A stretch of 36,419 nt of DNA from Streptomyces beijiangensis (GCF_017315755.1 NZ_JAFLRJ010000331.1:589-37007); one strand, 5' to 3'; counted from the first letter of the stretch, positions 7,715 through 16,276 are shown. Translations and numbers: made by a program. The notes: generated from the sequence alone by a model not told the origin.

Positions 7715-9379
7715 ATGAGTGACAGTGAGCCGCTGGTGGCACCGGAGGCACCCGTTCCAGAGGGCGTACCCGAAAGTGCGCCCGAGGTCGTACCGGTCGT
7801 ACCCGAGAAGGTGACGTCCGCGCCCGCGCTTCCGCAGCCGGCGCTCGAGATCGCGGCCGGCTACAGCTTCACCGGTCCCGCGCTGGAGCTCGGCACGCTG
7901 CTCTGGGAGGGGCAGTGCCATGCCGAAGCGCAGGTACGGATCCCGCTCTCCATGCTCAACCGGCACGGTCTCGTCGCCGGCGCGACCGGCACCGGCAAGA
8001 CGAAGACGCTCCAGCTGATCGCCGAACAGCTGTCGGCCAACGGCGTCCCGGTCTTCCTCGCCGACGTCAAGGGCGACGTCTCGGGGATCTCGGCGCCGGG
8101 CGAGGCCAACGACAAGGTGGCGCAGCGGTCCGGCGAGGTCGGGCAGGAGTGGCAGGGGACGGGCTTCCCGTGCGAGTTCTACGGGCTCGGCGGCATCGGC
8201 CCCGGCATCCCGCTGCGTGCGACGGTGACGAGCTTCGGTCCCGTACTGCTCTCCAAGGTGCTCCAGCTCAACCAGACGCAGGAGCAGTCGCTCGGCCTGA
8301 TCTTCCACTACGCGGACGCCAAGGGCCTGGAGCTGTACGACCTCAAGGACCTGCGGGCGGTCGTCGCCTTCCTCGTCTCGGACACGGGCAAGGGCGAGTT
8401 GAAGGGGATCGGCGGACTCTCGTCGGTCACGGCAGGGGTGATCCTGCGGGCGATCACGGCCTTCGAGCAGCAGGGCGCGGGCGACTTCTTCGGTGAGCCG
8501 GAGTTCGACACGAGCGAGCTGATGCGGCTGGCGCCTGACGGGCGCGGGCTGGTGTCGGTCCTCGAACTGCCGGCCGTACAGGACAAGCCGCAGCTCTTCT
8601 CGACGTTCCTGATGTGGCTGCTCGCGGATCTCTACGGGGATCTGCCGGAGGTCGGGGACATGGACAGGCCGAAACTCGTGTTCTTCTTCGACGAGGCGCA
8701 TCTGCTCTTCAAGGGCGCGTCGAAGGCGTTCCTGGAGTCGATCACGCAGACCGTGCGGCTGATCCGCTCGAAGGGGGTCGGCATCTTCTTCGTCACGCAG
8801 ACGCCGAAGGACGTCCCCGCCGATGTGCTCGCCCAGCTCGGCAACCGCGTGCAGCACGCGCTGCGCGCCTTCACGCCCGACGACGCGAAGGCGCTGAAGG
8901 CGACGGTGAAGACGTTCCCCAACTCGCCTTACGACCTGGAGGAGTTGCTGACGGGCCTGGGCACGGGCGAGGCGGTCATCACCGTACTGAGCGAGAAGGG
9001 TGCGCCGACGCCGGTGGCCGCGACGCGGCTGCGTGCGCCGGAGTCGCTGATGGGTCCGATCGATGCGGCTGCGCTGGACCAGGCGGTCAAGTCGTCGCTG
9101 CTGTACGGGCGTTACGCGGAGGCGGTCGACCGCGAATCGGCATACGAGAAGCTCACCGCCGAACAGCAGGCGGCCGAGGCGGCGGCGCTCCAGGCGGCGG
9201 ACGAGGCGGCGGCGGCGAAGGAGGCGGCGAAGGCGCCCGTCCGGCAGAAGCAGGACGCGTCGCTCGCAGGGCAGGTCGTGGGCAGCGGGATGTTCAGCTC
9301 GCTGGCGCGGTCGCTCGGTACGCAGATCGGACGGGAGATCTCGCGGTCGATCTTCGGGACGGCCAAGCGGAGGCGCTGA
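7715..9379 (+). CDS. HerA/FtsK-like ATPase (DUF853, helicase HerA-like)
   Basis: 554-residue P-loop ATPase of the HerA-FtsK superfamily, DUF853 branch; biochemical role undefined, by analogy a hexameric DNA-translocating motor. After a Pro/Glu-rich N-terminus, the core starts near residue 50. Walker A is GATGTGKT at 89-96 and Walker B is LVFFFDEAH at 321-329, followed by TQTPKDVPADVLAQLGNRVQHALR (sensor/Arg-finger region). A long Ala/Glu/Lys-rich coiled segment spans about 475-515, and the basic C-terminus ends SIFGTAKRRR. ATG 7715 has GGGGG six bases upstream. The frame is open further upstream (to 7307), but that part overlaps the divergent small gene and is not conserved-looking. Family members are common in core actinobacterial and proteobacterial genomes, so a defence role is not implied. 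Confidence 0.88.
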   Translation: MSDSEPLVAPEAPVPEGVPESAPEVVPVVPEKVTSAPALPQPALEIAAGYSFTGPALELGTLLWEGQCHAEAQVRIPLSMLNRHGLVAGATGTGKTKTLQLIAEQLSANGVPVFLADVKGDVSGISAPGEANDKVAQRSGEVGQEWQGTGFPCEFYGLGGIGPGIPLRATVTSFGPVLLSKVLQLNQTQEQSLGLIFHYADAKGLELYDLKDLRAVVAFLVSDTGKGELKGIGGLSSVTAGVILRAITAFEQQGAGDFFGEPEFDTSELMRLAPDGRGLVSVLELPAVQDKPQLFSTFLMWLLADLYGDLPEVGDMDRPKLVFFFDEAHLLFKGASKAFLESITQTVRLIRSKGVGIFFVTQTPKDVPADVLAQLGNRVQHALRAFTPDDAKALKATVKTFPNSPYDLEELLTGLGTGEAVITVLSEKGAPTPVAATRLRAPESLMGPIDAAALDQAVKSSLLYGRYAEAVDRESAYEKLTAEQQAAEAAALQAADEAAAAKEAAKAPVRQKQDASLAGQVVGSGMFSSLARSLGTQIGREISRSIFGTAKRRR

Positions 9380-9431
9380 GAACTCAATACCCGTTTGTGC
9401 GTGGGCATCCGCCACGGTGATGATGCCCGGC

Positions 9432-9491
9432 ATGAGTATCTCTCTCCTTGACCTCTCCTGCCGGAACGGCGGCCACCGCCCCCAGCTGTGA
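9432..9491 (+). CDS. Possible 19-codon leader ORF overlapping the next gene
   Basis: ATG at 9432 opens a 19-residue frame whose TGA overlaps the downstream GTG start at 9488 in a GTGA arrangement, as in translationally coupled genes. No good Shine-Dalgarno is seen. It may be chance; the tight overlap is the only support. Confidence 0.25.
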   Translation: MSISLLDLSCRNGGHRPQL

Positions 9492-10639
9492 GCGGCGCGG
9501 ACGCCCGATGGGGCGCGCACTGGGCGGCCGTGCAGGCCGCCGGAATCACCGGCCCTGCGGCTGTCCTGTCCCGGCTGCCCGCATCCCTCGACCGGATCCT
9601 GCTCGCGCAGGCCTGTCTTCAGTACGTACGGCTCTACGACCGCGGCTCCGGCACCGGTGCGGCCCTCGTCGCGCGTCTGCGAGCGGACCGGCAGCCCGAG
9701 GTCAGGCTGGCCGCGCACCTGGCCGCCCTGCGCACGCTGTCGCCGGACCGGACGCCGGAGGCCGTGGCGGGGGTTCTGGCCCACCTGGACGCGGCAGGGG
9801 ACGCGGCAGGGGACGGGGCGTCCATGGGGTCGTGGTCCGTCGGTGAGATGTGGGCCGACGTGTACGTCCGTTACGACGAGCCCCGCCCCCTGGACCACTT
9901 CCGGCAGGCTGCCGGACTGCTGGCGGATCCGGCTCCTGTGCGGCGCCGGGTCGGGCTCGACATGAGCCGGGTCGCGCTGCACGAGTGGCGGGCGGCGCCG
10001 GAGAACCTGACCCCGTCGTGGGTCCGTATGTTCGACGACCTCGTGGACTCGCTCCGGCTCGCCGCCCTGGAGCTGGTGGGCTCGTCGAGGGCCGCGAGCC
10101 GACGGGCAGCGGACCCGCGCGTGCCCATTCCGCCGCCCTGCGAGGTACGGAAGCGGGTGGACGTCGACCGGGACGCGGCCGAGGCCTATCTGGCGGCGAG
10201 GCCGGTGGAGGGCCGCCTGCCGCCCCAGATGTTCCACGCGCTGCTCGACCACGGGCCCCTCACCGGGCGCCAGGCCGCCCAGCTCACCCATCAGGTCTTC
10301 ACCCGCCCCTCCTTCGCGCAGGCACGCAATGCGCGGGCCTGGTGGCGGCATGCCGGGGTGGCCTCGGCCCCCGCACTGCTCCCGCTGCTGCCCCAGTACT
10401 TCGACGACACCGCACTGATGGGTCTCGACGTCCTGGAGTGCCTGGCCGCGATGGGGCGCCATGCGGTGCCGGTACTGGGAGAACTGGACGCGTTCCTGGG
10501 CCGCGAATGGATCGCGGTCAGACACCGGGGCAGCGAGGAGGCCGATCTGCAGGCCGACGAACTCGTCGTCGAGGCAGCCCTGTTGACCCGCCGGTGCATC
10601 CTGGACGACGCCGAACGGGGACTCAGCGCACGATCATGA
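9488..10639 (+). CDS. Alpha-helical (HEAT-like repeat) protein, function unknown
   Basis: 383 residues, soluble, almost entirely helical by composition, with short amphipathic repeats of the HEAT/ARM kind (PEVRLAAHLAALRTL, VPVLGELDAFLG). No enzyme motif is visible. The C-terminal half, from about residue 225, forms a compact region ending DDAERGLSARS. GTG 9488 is the best start because the frame upstream is short, but its ribosome binding site is poor. It converges on, and overlaps by 17 bases, the TSUP transporter at 10623. A scaffold or binding role is the usual inference for such repeats. I do not recognise the family. Confidence 0.7.
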   Translation: MSGADARWGAHWAAVQAAGITGPAAVLSRLPASLDRILLAQACLQYVRLYDRGSGTGAALVARLRADRQPEVRLAAHLAALRTLSPDRTPEAVAGVLAHLDAAGDAAGDGASMGSWSVGEMWADVYVRYDEPRPLDHFRQAAGLLADPAPVRRRVGLDMSRVALHEWRAAPENLTPSWVRMFDDLVDSLRLAALELVGSSRAASRRAADPRVPIPPPCEVRKRVDVDRDAAEAYLAARPVEGRLPPQMFHALLDHGPLTGRQAAQLTHQVFTRPSFAQARNARAWWRHAGVASAPALLPLLPQYFDDTALMGLDVLECLAAMGRHAVPVLGELDAFLGREWIAVRHRGSEEADLQADELVVEAALLTRRCILDDAERGLSARS

Positions 10640-11372
10640 TGATCGACGCGGTGGTGCCGACCACGACGATGACCCAGCGCAGCACGGTGGGCGGCAGATT
10701 GCGGCCGACCTTGGAGCCGAGCAGCCCGCCCACGGTCGAGCCCGCGGCGATCAGCCCGGCCACCGCCCAGTCGACGTCCGAGACGGCGATGAAGACGACG
10801 GCCGCGACGCCGTTGACGATCGAAGCGAGGACGTTCTTCATGGCGTTGAGGCGTTGCATGTTGTCGCGGACGAAGATGCCGAACAGGGCCATGAGCAGGA
10901 CGCCCTGGGCGGCGCCGAAGTAGCCGCCGTACATACCGGTGAGGAGCACGCCTGCCCAGAGGGGGCCGCCGCCGTCCTCGCGGGCCTGGCGCTCCTTGGC
11001 CCAGCGGCTGAGGCGGGGCTGGAGGAGGACCAGTACGCAGGCCGTCAGGATCAGGACCGGGACCACCGACTGGAAGGTGTCGGCGGGGAGTTGGAGCAGG
11101 AGCAGGGCGCCGATGACGCCACCGGTCAGCGAGGCCGCGCCGAAGCGGAGCAGTCGGGGGAGCTGGCCCTTGAGTTCGCGTCGGTAGCCGTACGTGCCGG
11201 ACAGGTTGCCGGGGAACTGTCCGATGTTGTTGGAGACGTTGGCGAGGACCGGTGGGTAGCCGAAGGCGAGGAGCGTGGGGAAGGTGATGAGAGTGCCGGA
11301 GCCGACCACCGCGTTGACGGCGCCTGAGGCGATTCCGGCGGCGCCGATCGCCACCGCTTCCAGGGGATCCAC
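10623..11372 (-). CDS. TSUP/TauE-SafE family membrane transporter
   Basis: 249-residue integral membrane protein of the TSUP (DUF81) family, which moves sulfite, sulfoacetate or other organosulfur anions; the exact substrate is unknown. The conserved opening AAGIASGAVNAVVGSGTLITFP and the internal repeat GMYGGYFGAAQGVLLMALFG mark the two pseudo-symmetric halves; about seven to eight hydrophobic helices are visible. GTG 11372 (VDPLEAVAIG) was chosen over the longer frame because AAAGG lies seven bases upstream and the longer N-terminus is Pro/Arg-rich and non-homologous. It is divergent from a LysR regulator at 11541, which probably controls it. The C-terminus overlaps the helical-repeat gene. 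Confidence 0.87.
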   Translation of the reverse strand: MDPLEAVAIGAAGIASGAVNAVVGSGTLITFPTLLAFGYPPVLANVSNNIGQFPGNLSGTYGYRRELKGQLPRLLRFGAASLTGGVIGALLLLQLPADTFQSVVPVLILTACVLVLLQPRLSRWAKERQAREDGGGPLWAGVLLTGMYGGYFGAAQGVLLMALFGIFVRDNMQRLNAMKNVLASIVNGVAAVVFIAVSDVDWAVAGLIAAGSTVGGLLGSKVGRNLPPTVLRWVIVVVGTTASIIMIVR

Positions 11373-11517
11373 AACTCGCCTTTCGTTGCTGTGCGTTGGG
11401 TGGGTCGGCACCCGTCCGGGATGTCGCGACGTACTCGGACAGGTTGCCGCCCTGGGCCCGTACACGATGATCGGGGAGATCTGTCATCCAAGTCAATCCT
11501 AGGGTTTTCTTGAACAG

Positions 11518-11537
11518 ACCCAAGAGCTAGCTTGGGT
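11518..11537. promoter_or_regulatory. Inverted repeat ACCCAAG-N6-CTTGGGT (candidate LysR operator)
   Basis: Perfect 7-base arms with a 6-base spacer, ending three bases before the LysR start codon at 11541. TAGCTT inside it (11528-11533) could be the -10 of a leaderless regulator transcript, so binding there would autorepress. A site in the divergent gap also suits control of the TSUP gene. Confidence 0.45.
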
Positions 11538-11540
11538 GTC

Positions 11541-12419
11541 ATGACCCTTGACGACCTCCGTGTCTTCGTCGCCGTCTGCCGCGCGGGCAGCCTCAGCGCC
11601 GTGGCGCGCGACCTCGCCTGTACGCAGTCGGCCGTGAGCCAGCACGTGAAGCGCCTGGAGCGTGAGGTGGGCGTACGGCTGGTGGAGCGCCATGCGCGCG
11701 GCGTCGTGCCCACCGTGGCGGGGCGCATCCTGCGGGCGGCCGCCGAGGAGGGGATCGGCGGGCTCGATCTCGCGCTGCGGCAGCTGGCGGAACTGGCGCG
11801 CGGGGACGGCGGTTCGGTCCGTATCACCACGGGAGGCACGACCGTACGGCACTTCATGTCGGAGGCGATCGTCGATTTCCGGCGGCGCTCTCCGAAGGTG
11901 GGGCTCGAGTTCCGGACCGAGAATTCGAGCCGGAGCTGTTTCGACGCGCTCGCCGAGCACGATGTGGATCTGGCGTGGATCACGGTGGGCGCGCCGGTGC
12001 GCGGCATCGAGCAGCGGCCGGTCGTCGAGCTGCCCTGGGTGCTCGCGGTCGGGGCCGGCGACCCGCTGGCGGCGCGGGAGCGGATCGAGCCGGACGAGCT
12101 GGCGGCCGTACAGCTGATCAGGCTGCCGGAGAACTCGACGTCGCGGGCCCATCTGGACGCCAGTTTCCGGGAGTTCGGGGTACGGCAGGACGGTGGCACC
12201 GGGGTCGCCGACTGGGACACCGCCATGCATCTGGCCGAACTCGGACTCGGCAGTGCGGTGGTGCCCGCGCTGCCGGGGCCCGTCCACCCCGGGCTGCGGC
12301 TCGTGCCCGTACCCGCGCTGCCGCCGCTGTCGGTGGGGTGGGCGGTGCGGCGGTGGGAGGCGCTTTCGCCGCTGGCCAGGGCGTTCGCGGACACGGTGGC
12401 GCGCCACTGCGCCGGATAG
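11541..12419 (+). CDS. LysR-family transcriptional regulator
   Basis: 292-residue LTTR. The N-terminal winged helix occupies residues 1-60 (TLDDLRVFVAVCRAGSLSAVARDL, then CTQSAVSQHVKRLEREVGVRLVER), followed by a linker helix and a periplasmic-binding-protein-like effector domain from about residue 90 (GSVRITTGGTTVRHF). ATG 11541 starts directly at the domain; a TTG at 11532 is in frame but less likely. It is divergent from the TSUP transporter, the usual arrangement for an LTTR and its target, so it probably senses the transported anion or a precursor (inference). Confidence 0.92.
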   Translation: MTLDDLRVFVAVCRAGSLSAVARDLACTQSAVSQHVKRLEREVGVRLVERHARGVVPTVAGRILRAAAEEGIGGLDLALRQLAELARGDGGSVRITTGGTTVRHFMSEAIVDFRRRSPKVGLEFRTENSSRSCFDALAEHDVDLAWITVGAPVRGIEQRPVVELPWVLAVGAGDPLAARERIEPDELAAVQLIRLPENSTSRAHLDASFREFGVRQDGGTGVADWDTAMHLAELGLGSAVVPALPGPVHPGLRLVPVPALPPLSVGWAVRRWEALSPLARAFADTVARHCAG

Positions 12420-12426
12420 CCGACTG

Positions 12427-12696
12427 TCAGTGGCGGTGCAGGCGCGGGAAGTGCTGGTGGCGTTCCGCCTTGGCGCTCTCCGCGGCCTTGACCCGCTGCA
12501 GCAGCTCGGGCGGCATGACGTGGACGGTGCGGCCCTCGCAGCCCGGACACTGCGCGTTGGCGAGGGGTGAGTGGACCGGCGTCCCGTTGACGAGGTAGCG
12601 CTGGCCCTGGCGCTCATAGGTCTGCTCCCAGGAGTTTCCGCAGTCTCCGCAGGTGAAGGCGTACGTCTCGGGGGCTTGCGGGTCCGGCTCGGTCAT
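12427..12696 (-). CDS. Small zinc-ribbon protein
   Basis: 89 residues with two CxxC knuckles, CGDCG at residues 16-20 and CPGC at 50-53, spaced as in a zinc ribbon, and a charged His-rich C-terminal helix. ATG 12696 is preceded by GAGAGG. Function is unknown; such ribbons bind nucleic acid or proteins. It converges on the LysR gene at 12419 with seven bases between stops. The open frame continues far upstream of this start, but that region overlaps the ArsR-type and MFS genes in the opposite sense and is spurious. Confidence 0.75.
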   Translation of the reverse strand: MTEPDPQAPETYAFTCGDCGNSWEQTYERQGQRYLVNGTPVHSPLANAQCPGCEGRTVHVMPPELLQRVKAAESAKAERHQHFPRLHRH

Positions 12697-12800
12697 GGCG
12701 GGCCTCTCGGGTGCGCGGGTCGGAACACCAGCGCACCCCAGCCCGGGGAACCCGGCAACTCGGACGGCCCCCGGTCGGCCCTCGGTCGGCCCCCGGTCGG

Positions 12801-13793
12801 TCAGGCGGGCGCCAGCAGGGAGTCCGCCACGGAGGTGCGTGCGTACAGGACCGAGCGGCCGGAGCGGTGGGCGGTGACCAGGCCCGCGTTCCGCAGGGCG
12901 GTGAGGTGCTGGGAGACGGCGGCGGCCGAGAGACCGCACTGCGCGGCGAGCTGGGTGGTGGAGGCCGGGGTGTCGAGATCGGCCAGCAGCTGGGTGCGGG
13001 AGCGGCCCAGGACGGCGGCGACCGCGTCGGCGGCCGTGGTGTTGGTGCGCGACTCCCAGAGGGTGCCGATCCCCCTTGCGGGATAGGCGAGTTGGGGCGG
13101 GTCGGGAGCGACCGAGCGGGTCATGACGCGCGGCCAGGTGAAGGCCGTGGGGATGAGCAGCAGGCCCGAACCGGCGTCGGAGCGCGTCAGTGAGCAGTGC
13201 CGGCGGATGAGGTGCAGCGAGCCGTCGTCCCAGCGCACCGACTCGTGCAGCTCGTTGAGCACCTGCGCCGATCCGTGCTCGGCGACCTGGCGCGCGCGGT
13301 GGAAGACGTCGGCTTCGAGGAGGGTGCGGATCCGGGCCCAGTAGGGCGCGAGGGCCAGCTCCCAGTAGGCCTCGATCTCCTCGGTGACCTTCTCCAGGGC
13401 GGCTTCGGGGGCCTCGTGGAGCAGTCGCGTACGAGGCGAAATGCTGCCGGGGGCGCGTTCCTTGCCCAGCATGGTGAGGTCGGTGCGGACCCGCCCGACC
13501 GGCGTCCGGCGGATCGCGTCGAGCTCGGCGGCGAGGGTCGGGAAGGGGCTCGCCGGAGTCGGATTGAGGAAGTCCGCGAGATACCCGCGGGCAGGGACCA
13601 GCTCCGCCAGCCAGCCGCGGCCGAGCCCCGCCTTCGCCAGCCGGGGACGGACCTGCGCGGCCCAATTCCGGTGCAGGGGCTGCTCGGCCGGGTCCCTGAG
13701 CAGCCGGAAACTGGTGACGACCTCCCACATGGGGGAGACCGCGAAGCGGGTCTGCGCCAGGTCGGCGGTCGAGAACGTCAGTGCCGACTCCAT
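12801..13793 (-). CDS. ArsR/SmtB-type regulator with DUF5937-like N-terminal domain
   Basis: 330 residues. A large N-terminal domain (1-245) of the kind found in actinobacterial DUF5937 regulators precedes a C-terminal winged helix (about 255-320) with STTQLAAQCGLSAAAVSQHLTALRNAGLV and the wing HRSGRSVLYARTSV. No metal-binding Cys cluster is visible, so a metal sensor is unlikely. It is divergent, across 88 bases, from an MFS exporter, which it probably represses (inference). ATG 13793 gives MESALTFSTADLAQTRFAVSPMWEV, the usual start of this group. Confidence 0.85.
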   Translation of the reverse strand: MESALTFSTADLAQTRFAVSPMWEVVTSFRLLRDPAEQPLHRNWAAQVRPRLAKAGLGRGWLAELVPARGYLADFLNPTPASPFPTLAAELDAIRRTPVGRVRTDLTMLGKERAPGSISPRTRLLHEAPEAALEKVTEEIEAYWELALAPYWARIRTLLEADVFHRARQVAEHGSAQVLNELHESVRWDDGSLHLIRRHCSLTRSDAGSGLLLIPTAFTWPRVMTRSVAPDPPQLAYPARGIGTLWESRTNTTAADAVAAVLGRSRTQLLADLDTPASTTQLAAQCGLSAAAVSQHLTALRNAGLVTAHRSGRSVLYARTSVADSLLAPA

Positions 13794-13819
13794 GCGAGCC
13801 GCCCACCCTTCCGTATGTG

Positions 13820-13846
13820 AATGGATTCGGTCTGAGCTTAATCATT
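13820..13846. promoter_or_regulatory. Imperfect inverted repeat between ArsR-type regulator and MFS gene
   Basis: AATGGATT at 13820-13827 and AATCATT at 13840-13846 form an AT-rich imperfect palindrome with a 12-base spacer, unlike the surrounding GC-rich sequence. Its place in the divergent gap makes it a candidate operator/promoter. Confidence 0.35.
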
Positions 13847-13881
13847 GGTACGCGGGGAGGGCAGGGCCGCACGCTCCTGTC

Positions 13882-15195
13882 ATGTTCTCCACCTTCCGCG
13901 GCCTGCCGCCCACCGTCTGGACTCTCTTCGCCGGGACGATCGTCAACCGGATCGGCTACCTGGTCACGCCGTTCCTGGTCTTCTTCCTGGCCTCGCGCGG
14001 CATCGCGGGCACCGAGACCTCGTACGTCCTCGGCGCCCTGGGTGCGGGCAACCTGATCGGTCCCGCGGTCGGCGGACTCCTCGCCGACCGGATCGGCCGC
14101 CGCCCCACGATGCTGATCGGCCTGGTCGGCGCCGCGGCGGCCCAGGGCGCGCTCTTCCTGGCGCCGGGGGTGGCGACGATGGCTGCCGCCGCGCTGCTGC
14201 TCAGCGCGACGGGCGCGATGGTGGGGCCCGCCGTGTACGCGCTGATGGCCGACACCGTGGACGCGGCGAGACGCCAGCGGGCGTACGGACTCTTCGGCTG
14301 GGGCATCAACATCGGCACGGCGGTGGCCGGTGTGCTCGGCGGCTTCCTGGCCGCGCACGGCTACTGGCTGCTGTTCGCGGTCGACGCGGGATCGATGCTG
14401 CTCTACGCGGGGGTGGTTGTCACCCGGCTCACGGAGGCCGCGCGGCCCACCGCCAAGGATCTCCCGCAGCAGAGGAAGAAGGACGGCATCGGTTACGGCG
14501 TCGTACTCCGCGACCGTCTGCTCCTCGTCCTCCTCGCACTCTTCGGCGTACAGCTCTTCGTCTACTCGCTCACCGAGGTCGCCCTGCCCCTGGCCATCCA
14601 CGACAGCGGGCTCTCCCCGGCCGTGTACGGCGCGATGGCGGCGGTCAACGCGGTCCTGGTGGTGGCCCTGCAGCCCTTCGCGACAGCCCGCCTCGCCCGC
14701 TTCCCGCAGCTTCCCGTGCTGGCCTCGGGCAGCCTGCTGGTCGCGCTCGGTGTGGCCCTGACGGGCGTCGCGGACAGCGTTGCGGGCTATGCGCTGTCGG
14801 TGGTCGTCTGGTCGCTGGGCGAGGCGGGCGTGGCAGGCATCGCGGCGGCGGTCGTCGCCAACCTCGCCCCGGCGCACGCCCGGGGCCGCTACCAGGGCGC
14901 CTTCAGCTGGACGTGGGGCGTGGCCCGCTTCGGCTCGCTCACGCTGGGCGTGACGCTCTACACGAGCATCGGCCCGGCGGCCCTGTGGTGGACGGCGCTC
15001 GGCGCGGGTGTCCTCGCGGCGGCGGGACCGCTGGTGCTGGCGCGCAGGATCGGCGCGCGGACGGACGGGAAGGGATCATCTGTGAGGCGGGTCACGCCGA
15101 CCCGGCCGATGACTCCGGCGCTCAGCCCTGGTCGTACAAGCAACATCGACATCACCATCGCCACCGCGCAGACGAACGGAAGGCCGCAGCCATGA
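13882..15195 (+). CDS. MFS transporter (drug exporter-like)
   Basis: 437-residue major facilitator protein with about twelve hydrophobic segments. The helix 2-3 loop motif GGLLADRIGRRPTM is clear near residues 63-76. ATG 13882 (MFSTFRGLPPTVW) sits 88 bases from the divergent ArsR-type regulator; no close Shine-Dalgarno is seen. The last transmembrane segment ends near residue 390, and the remaining ~45 residues (SSVRRVTPTRPMTPALSPG onward) look like translated intergenic DNA, running into the next gene with an ATGA overlap. Whether this tail is native or follows loss of an earlier stop is unclear. Regulation by the ArsR-type neighbour is likely; substrate unknown. Confidence 0.88.
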   Translation: MFSTFRGLPPTVWTLFAGTIVNRIGYLVTPFLVFFLASRGIAGTETSYVLGALGAGNLIGPAVGGLLADRIGRRPTMLIGLVGAAAAQGALFLAPGVATMAAAALLLSATGAMVGPAVYALMADTVDAARRQRAYGLFGWGINIGTAVAGVLGGFLAAHGYWLLFAVDAGSMLLYAGVVVTRLTEAARPTAKDLPQQRKKDGIGYGVVLRDRLLLVLLALFGVQLFVYSLTEVALPLAIHDSGLSPAVYGAMAAVNAVLVVALQPFATARLARFPQLPVLASGSLLVALGVALTGVADSVAGYALSVVVWSLGEAGVAGIAAAVVANLAPAHARGRYQGAFSWTWGVARFGSLTLGVTLYTSIGPAALWWTALGAGVLAAAGPLVLARRIGARTDGKGSSVRRVTPTRPMTPALSPGRTSNIDITIATAQTNGRPQP

Positions 15196-15404
15196 CCGAA
15201 CCCGTGAAGGGCCCCGCCAGCTACTTCCCGTCGATCGAGAAGAAGTACGGTCGCCCGGTCGAGGAGTGGAAGGACCTCATCCGCGCCTCGCCCCTGACCA
15301 AGCACATGGAACTGGTCGCCTGGCTGAAGACCGAGCACGGCCTCGGCCACGGCCACGCCAACGCCCTGGTCGCCCACACCCTCGCCGAGTCCGGCGGCAA
15401 GTAG
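15192..15404 (+). CDS. DUF4287 domain protein
   Basis: 70-residue cytoplasmic protein matching the short DUF4287 family (SYFPSIEKKYGRPVEEWKDLI, then HMELVAWLKTEHGLGHGHANALVAHTL). Function unknown; the fold is predicted to be small and helical. ATG 15192 follows GGAAGG about nine bases upstream and overlaps the MFS stop as ATGA. The family is usually a free-standing gene, so the overlap may be secondary to the extended MFS tail. Confidence 0.88.
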   Translation: MTEPVKGPASYFPSIEKKYGRPVEEWKDLIRASPLTKHMELVAWLKTEHGLGHGHANALVAHTLAESGGK

Positions 15405-15626
15405 CTGCAGGCGGTGGCGGCAGGCCGTACGGGACGCGCCCGCCGGTCCGGGACCCGATCATGCAAGGGGGCCAGGACGGCCCCTGCTCACCGACGAACT
15501 CACCATCTCCGCGGGCCCTGGCGGAGCATTGGTGAAGCTGACCGTGCGACTGCGGGGCTAGGCCCTGTGTCTGGCAGCCCGGCGGCACCCGAACGACGAA
15601 GGCGCTCACGGGCGGGTGCGGGACGC

Positions 15627-16049
15627 CTACTTGCCCGGCTCGGGCCCGTACCACTGGAGCGGCTGCCCGGTGACAGCGGCGATGCAGTCGAAGTCCCGGT
15701 CGCGATGCAGCAGCGTCAGCCCCTGGAGCTCGGCCGTCGCGGCCACGACGAGGTCGACGGCTCCTGCACTGCGATGCTGCCCCCGCTTGGTGAGGGCTTC
15801 CTGCACCTGCCAGGCGCGCGTGTAGGCGCGATCGTCGACCGGAACCCAGCCGAAGATCATCCGCATGTCTTCGATGCCCTGCGCCCGGTCTTCGGCAGAG
15901 CGGGCGCTGTAGAAGAACTCCAGCTCGGTGACGGGGCAGGTGGCGATGAGCCCGGCTGCGGCAGCCTGGTCCCAGCCGTACTGCTCCGCGTCGCCACGCA
16001 TGAACCGGGCCAGCGCGCTGGTGTCGATCAGGAACTGGGCCGCGTTCAC
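15627..16049 (-). CDS. vapC: VapC-type PIN-domain ribonuclease toxin
   Basis: 140-residue PIN-domain toxin; VapC enzymes cleave specific tRNAs or rRNA when freed from VapB. Acidic metal-site residues are visible: Asp9 (FLIDTSAL), Glu42 (VTELEF), Asp99 (AVDLVVAATA) and Asp117 in the HRDRDFDCI segment. GTG 16049 overlaps the vapB stop in a GTGA junction, the standard antitoxin-toxin coupling. The RNA target cannot be deduced. It belongs to an islet with the DUF262 gene that is less GC-rich than its flanks. Confidence 0.93.
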   Translation of the reverse strand: MNAAQFLIDTSALARFMRGDAEQYGWDQAAAAGLIATCPVTELEFFYSARSAEDRAQGIEDMRMIFGWVPVDDRAYTRAWQVQEALTKRGQHRSAGAVDLVVAATAELQGLTLLHRDRDFDCIAAVTGQPLQWYGPEPGK

Positions 16050-16261
16050 CGGCGGTAGTTCCCCTTATCTTCGAAGAGGTCCAGATCGAAGGCGCCATCG
16101 CCGGCAGCGGCACGCAACCGCGTGAGTGCGAGCGCTCGCCGCCGGTTCTCCAGCACCTCACGCAGGGCGGTATTGACCGTTTCCTTCTTGGTGCCGGTGC
16201 CGAGCGCCTTGGCCACGTCGGCCACCAACTCGTCATCGAGATCGATCACAGTTCGACTCAC
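16046..16261 (-). CDS. vapB: VapB-type antitoxin
   Basis: 71-residue antitoxin: an N-terminal ribbon-helix-helix-like DNA-binding part (SRTVIDLDDELVADVAKALGTGTKKETVNTALREVL, typical of the VapB2/MazE-like actinobacterial group) and an acidic C-terminal toxin-binding tail (GAFDLDLFEDKGNYRR). GTG 16261 has GGAGG seven bases upstream, which decides it over longer frames. It precedes and overlaps vapC. Autoregulation through the AT-rich palindrome at 16277-16303 is expected. Confidence 0.92.
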   Translation of the reverse strand: MSRTVIDLDDELVADVAKALGTGTKKETVNTALREVLENRRRALALTRLRAAAGDGAFDLDLFEDKGNYRR

Positions 16262-16276
16262 TTGTGCACCTCCATG

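Noticed and set aside
7628..10525. 965-codon minus-strand open frame, including a start near 9434 with a good Shine-Dalgarno
   Set aside because: Antisense to the HerA-like and helical-repeat genes; composition is Arg/Gly/Gln-rich with no homology, as expected from GC third-position bias.
12427..14877. 816-codon minus-strand open frame
   Set aside because: Only its last 89 codons (zinc-ribbon gene) are credible; the rest overlaps the ArsR-type and MFS genes.
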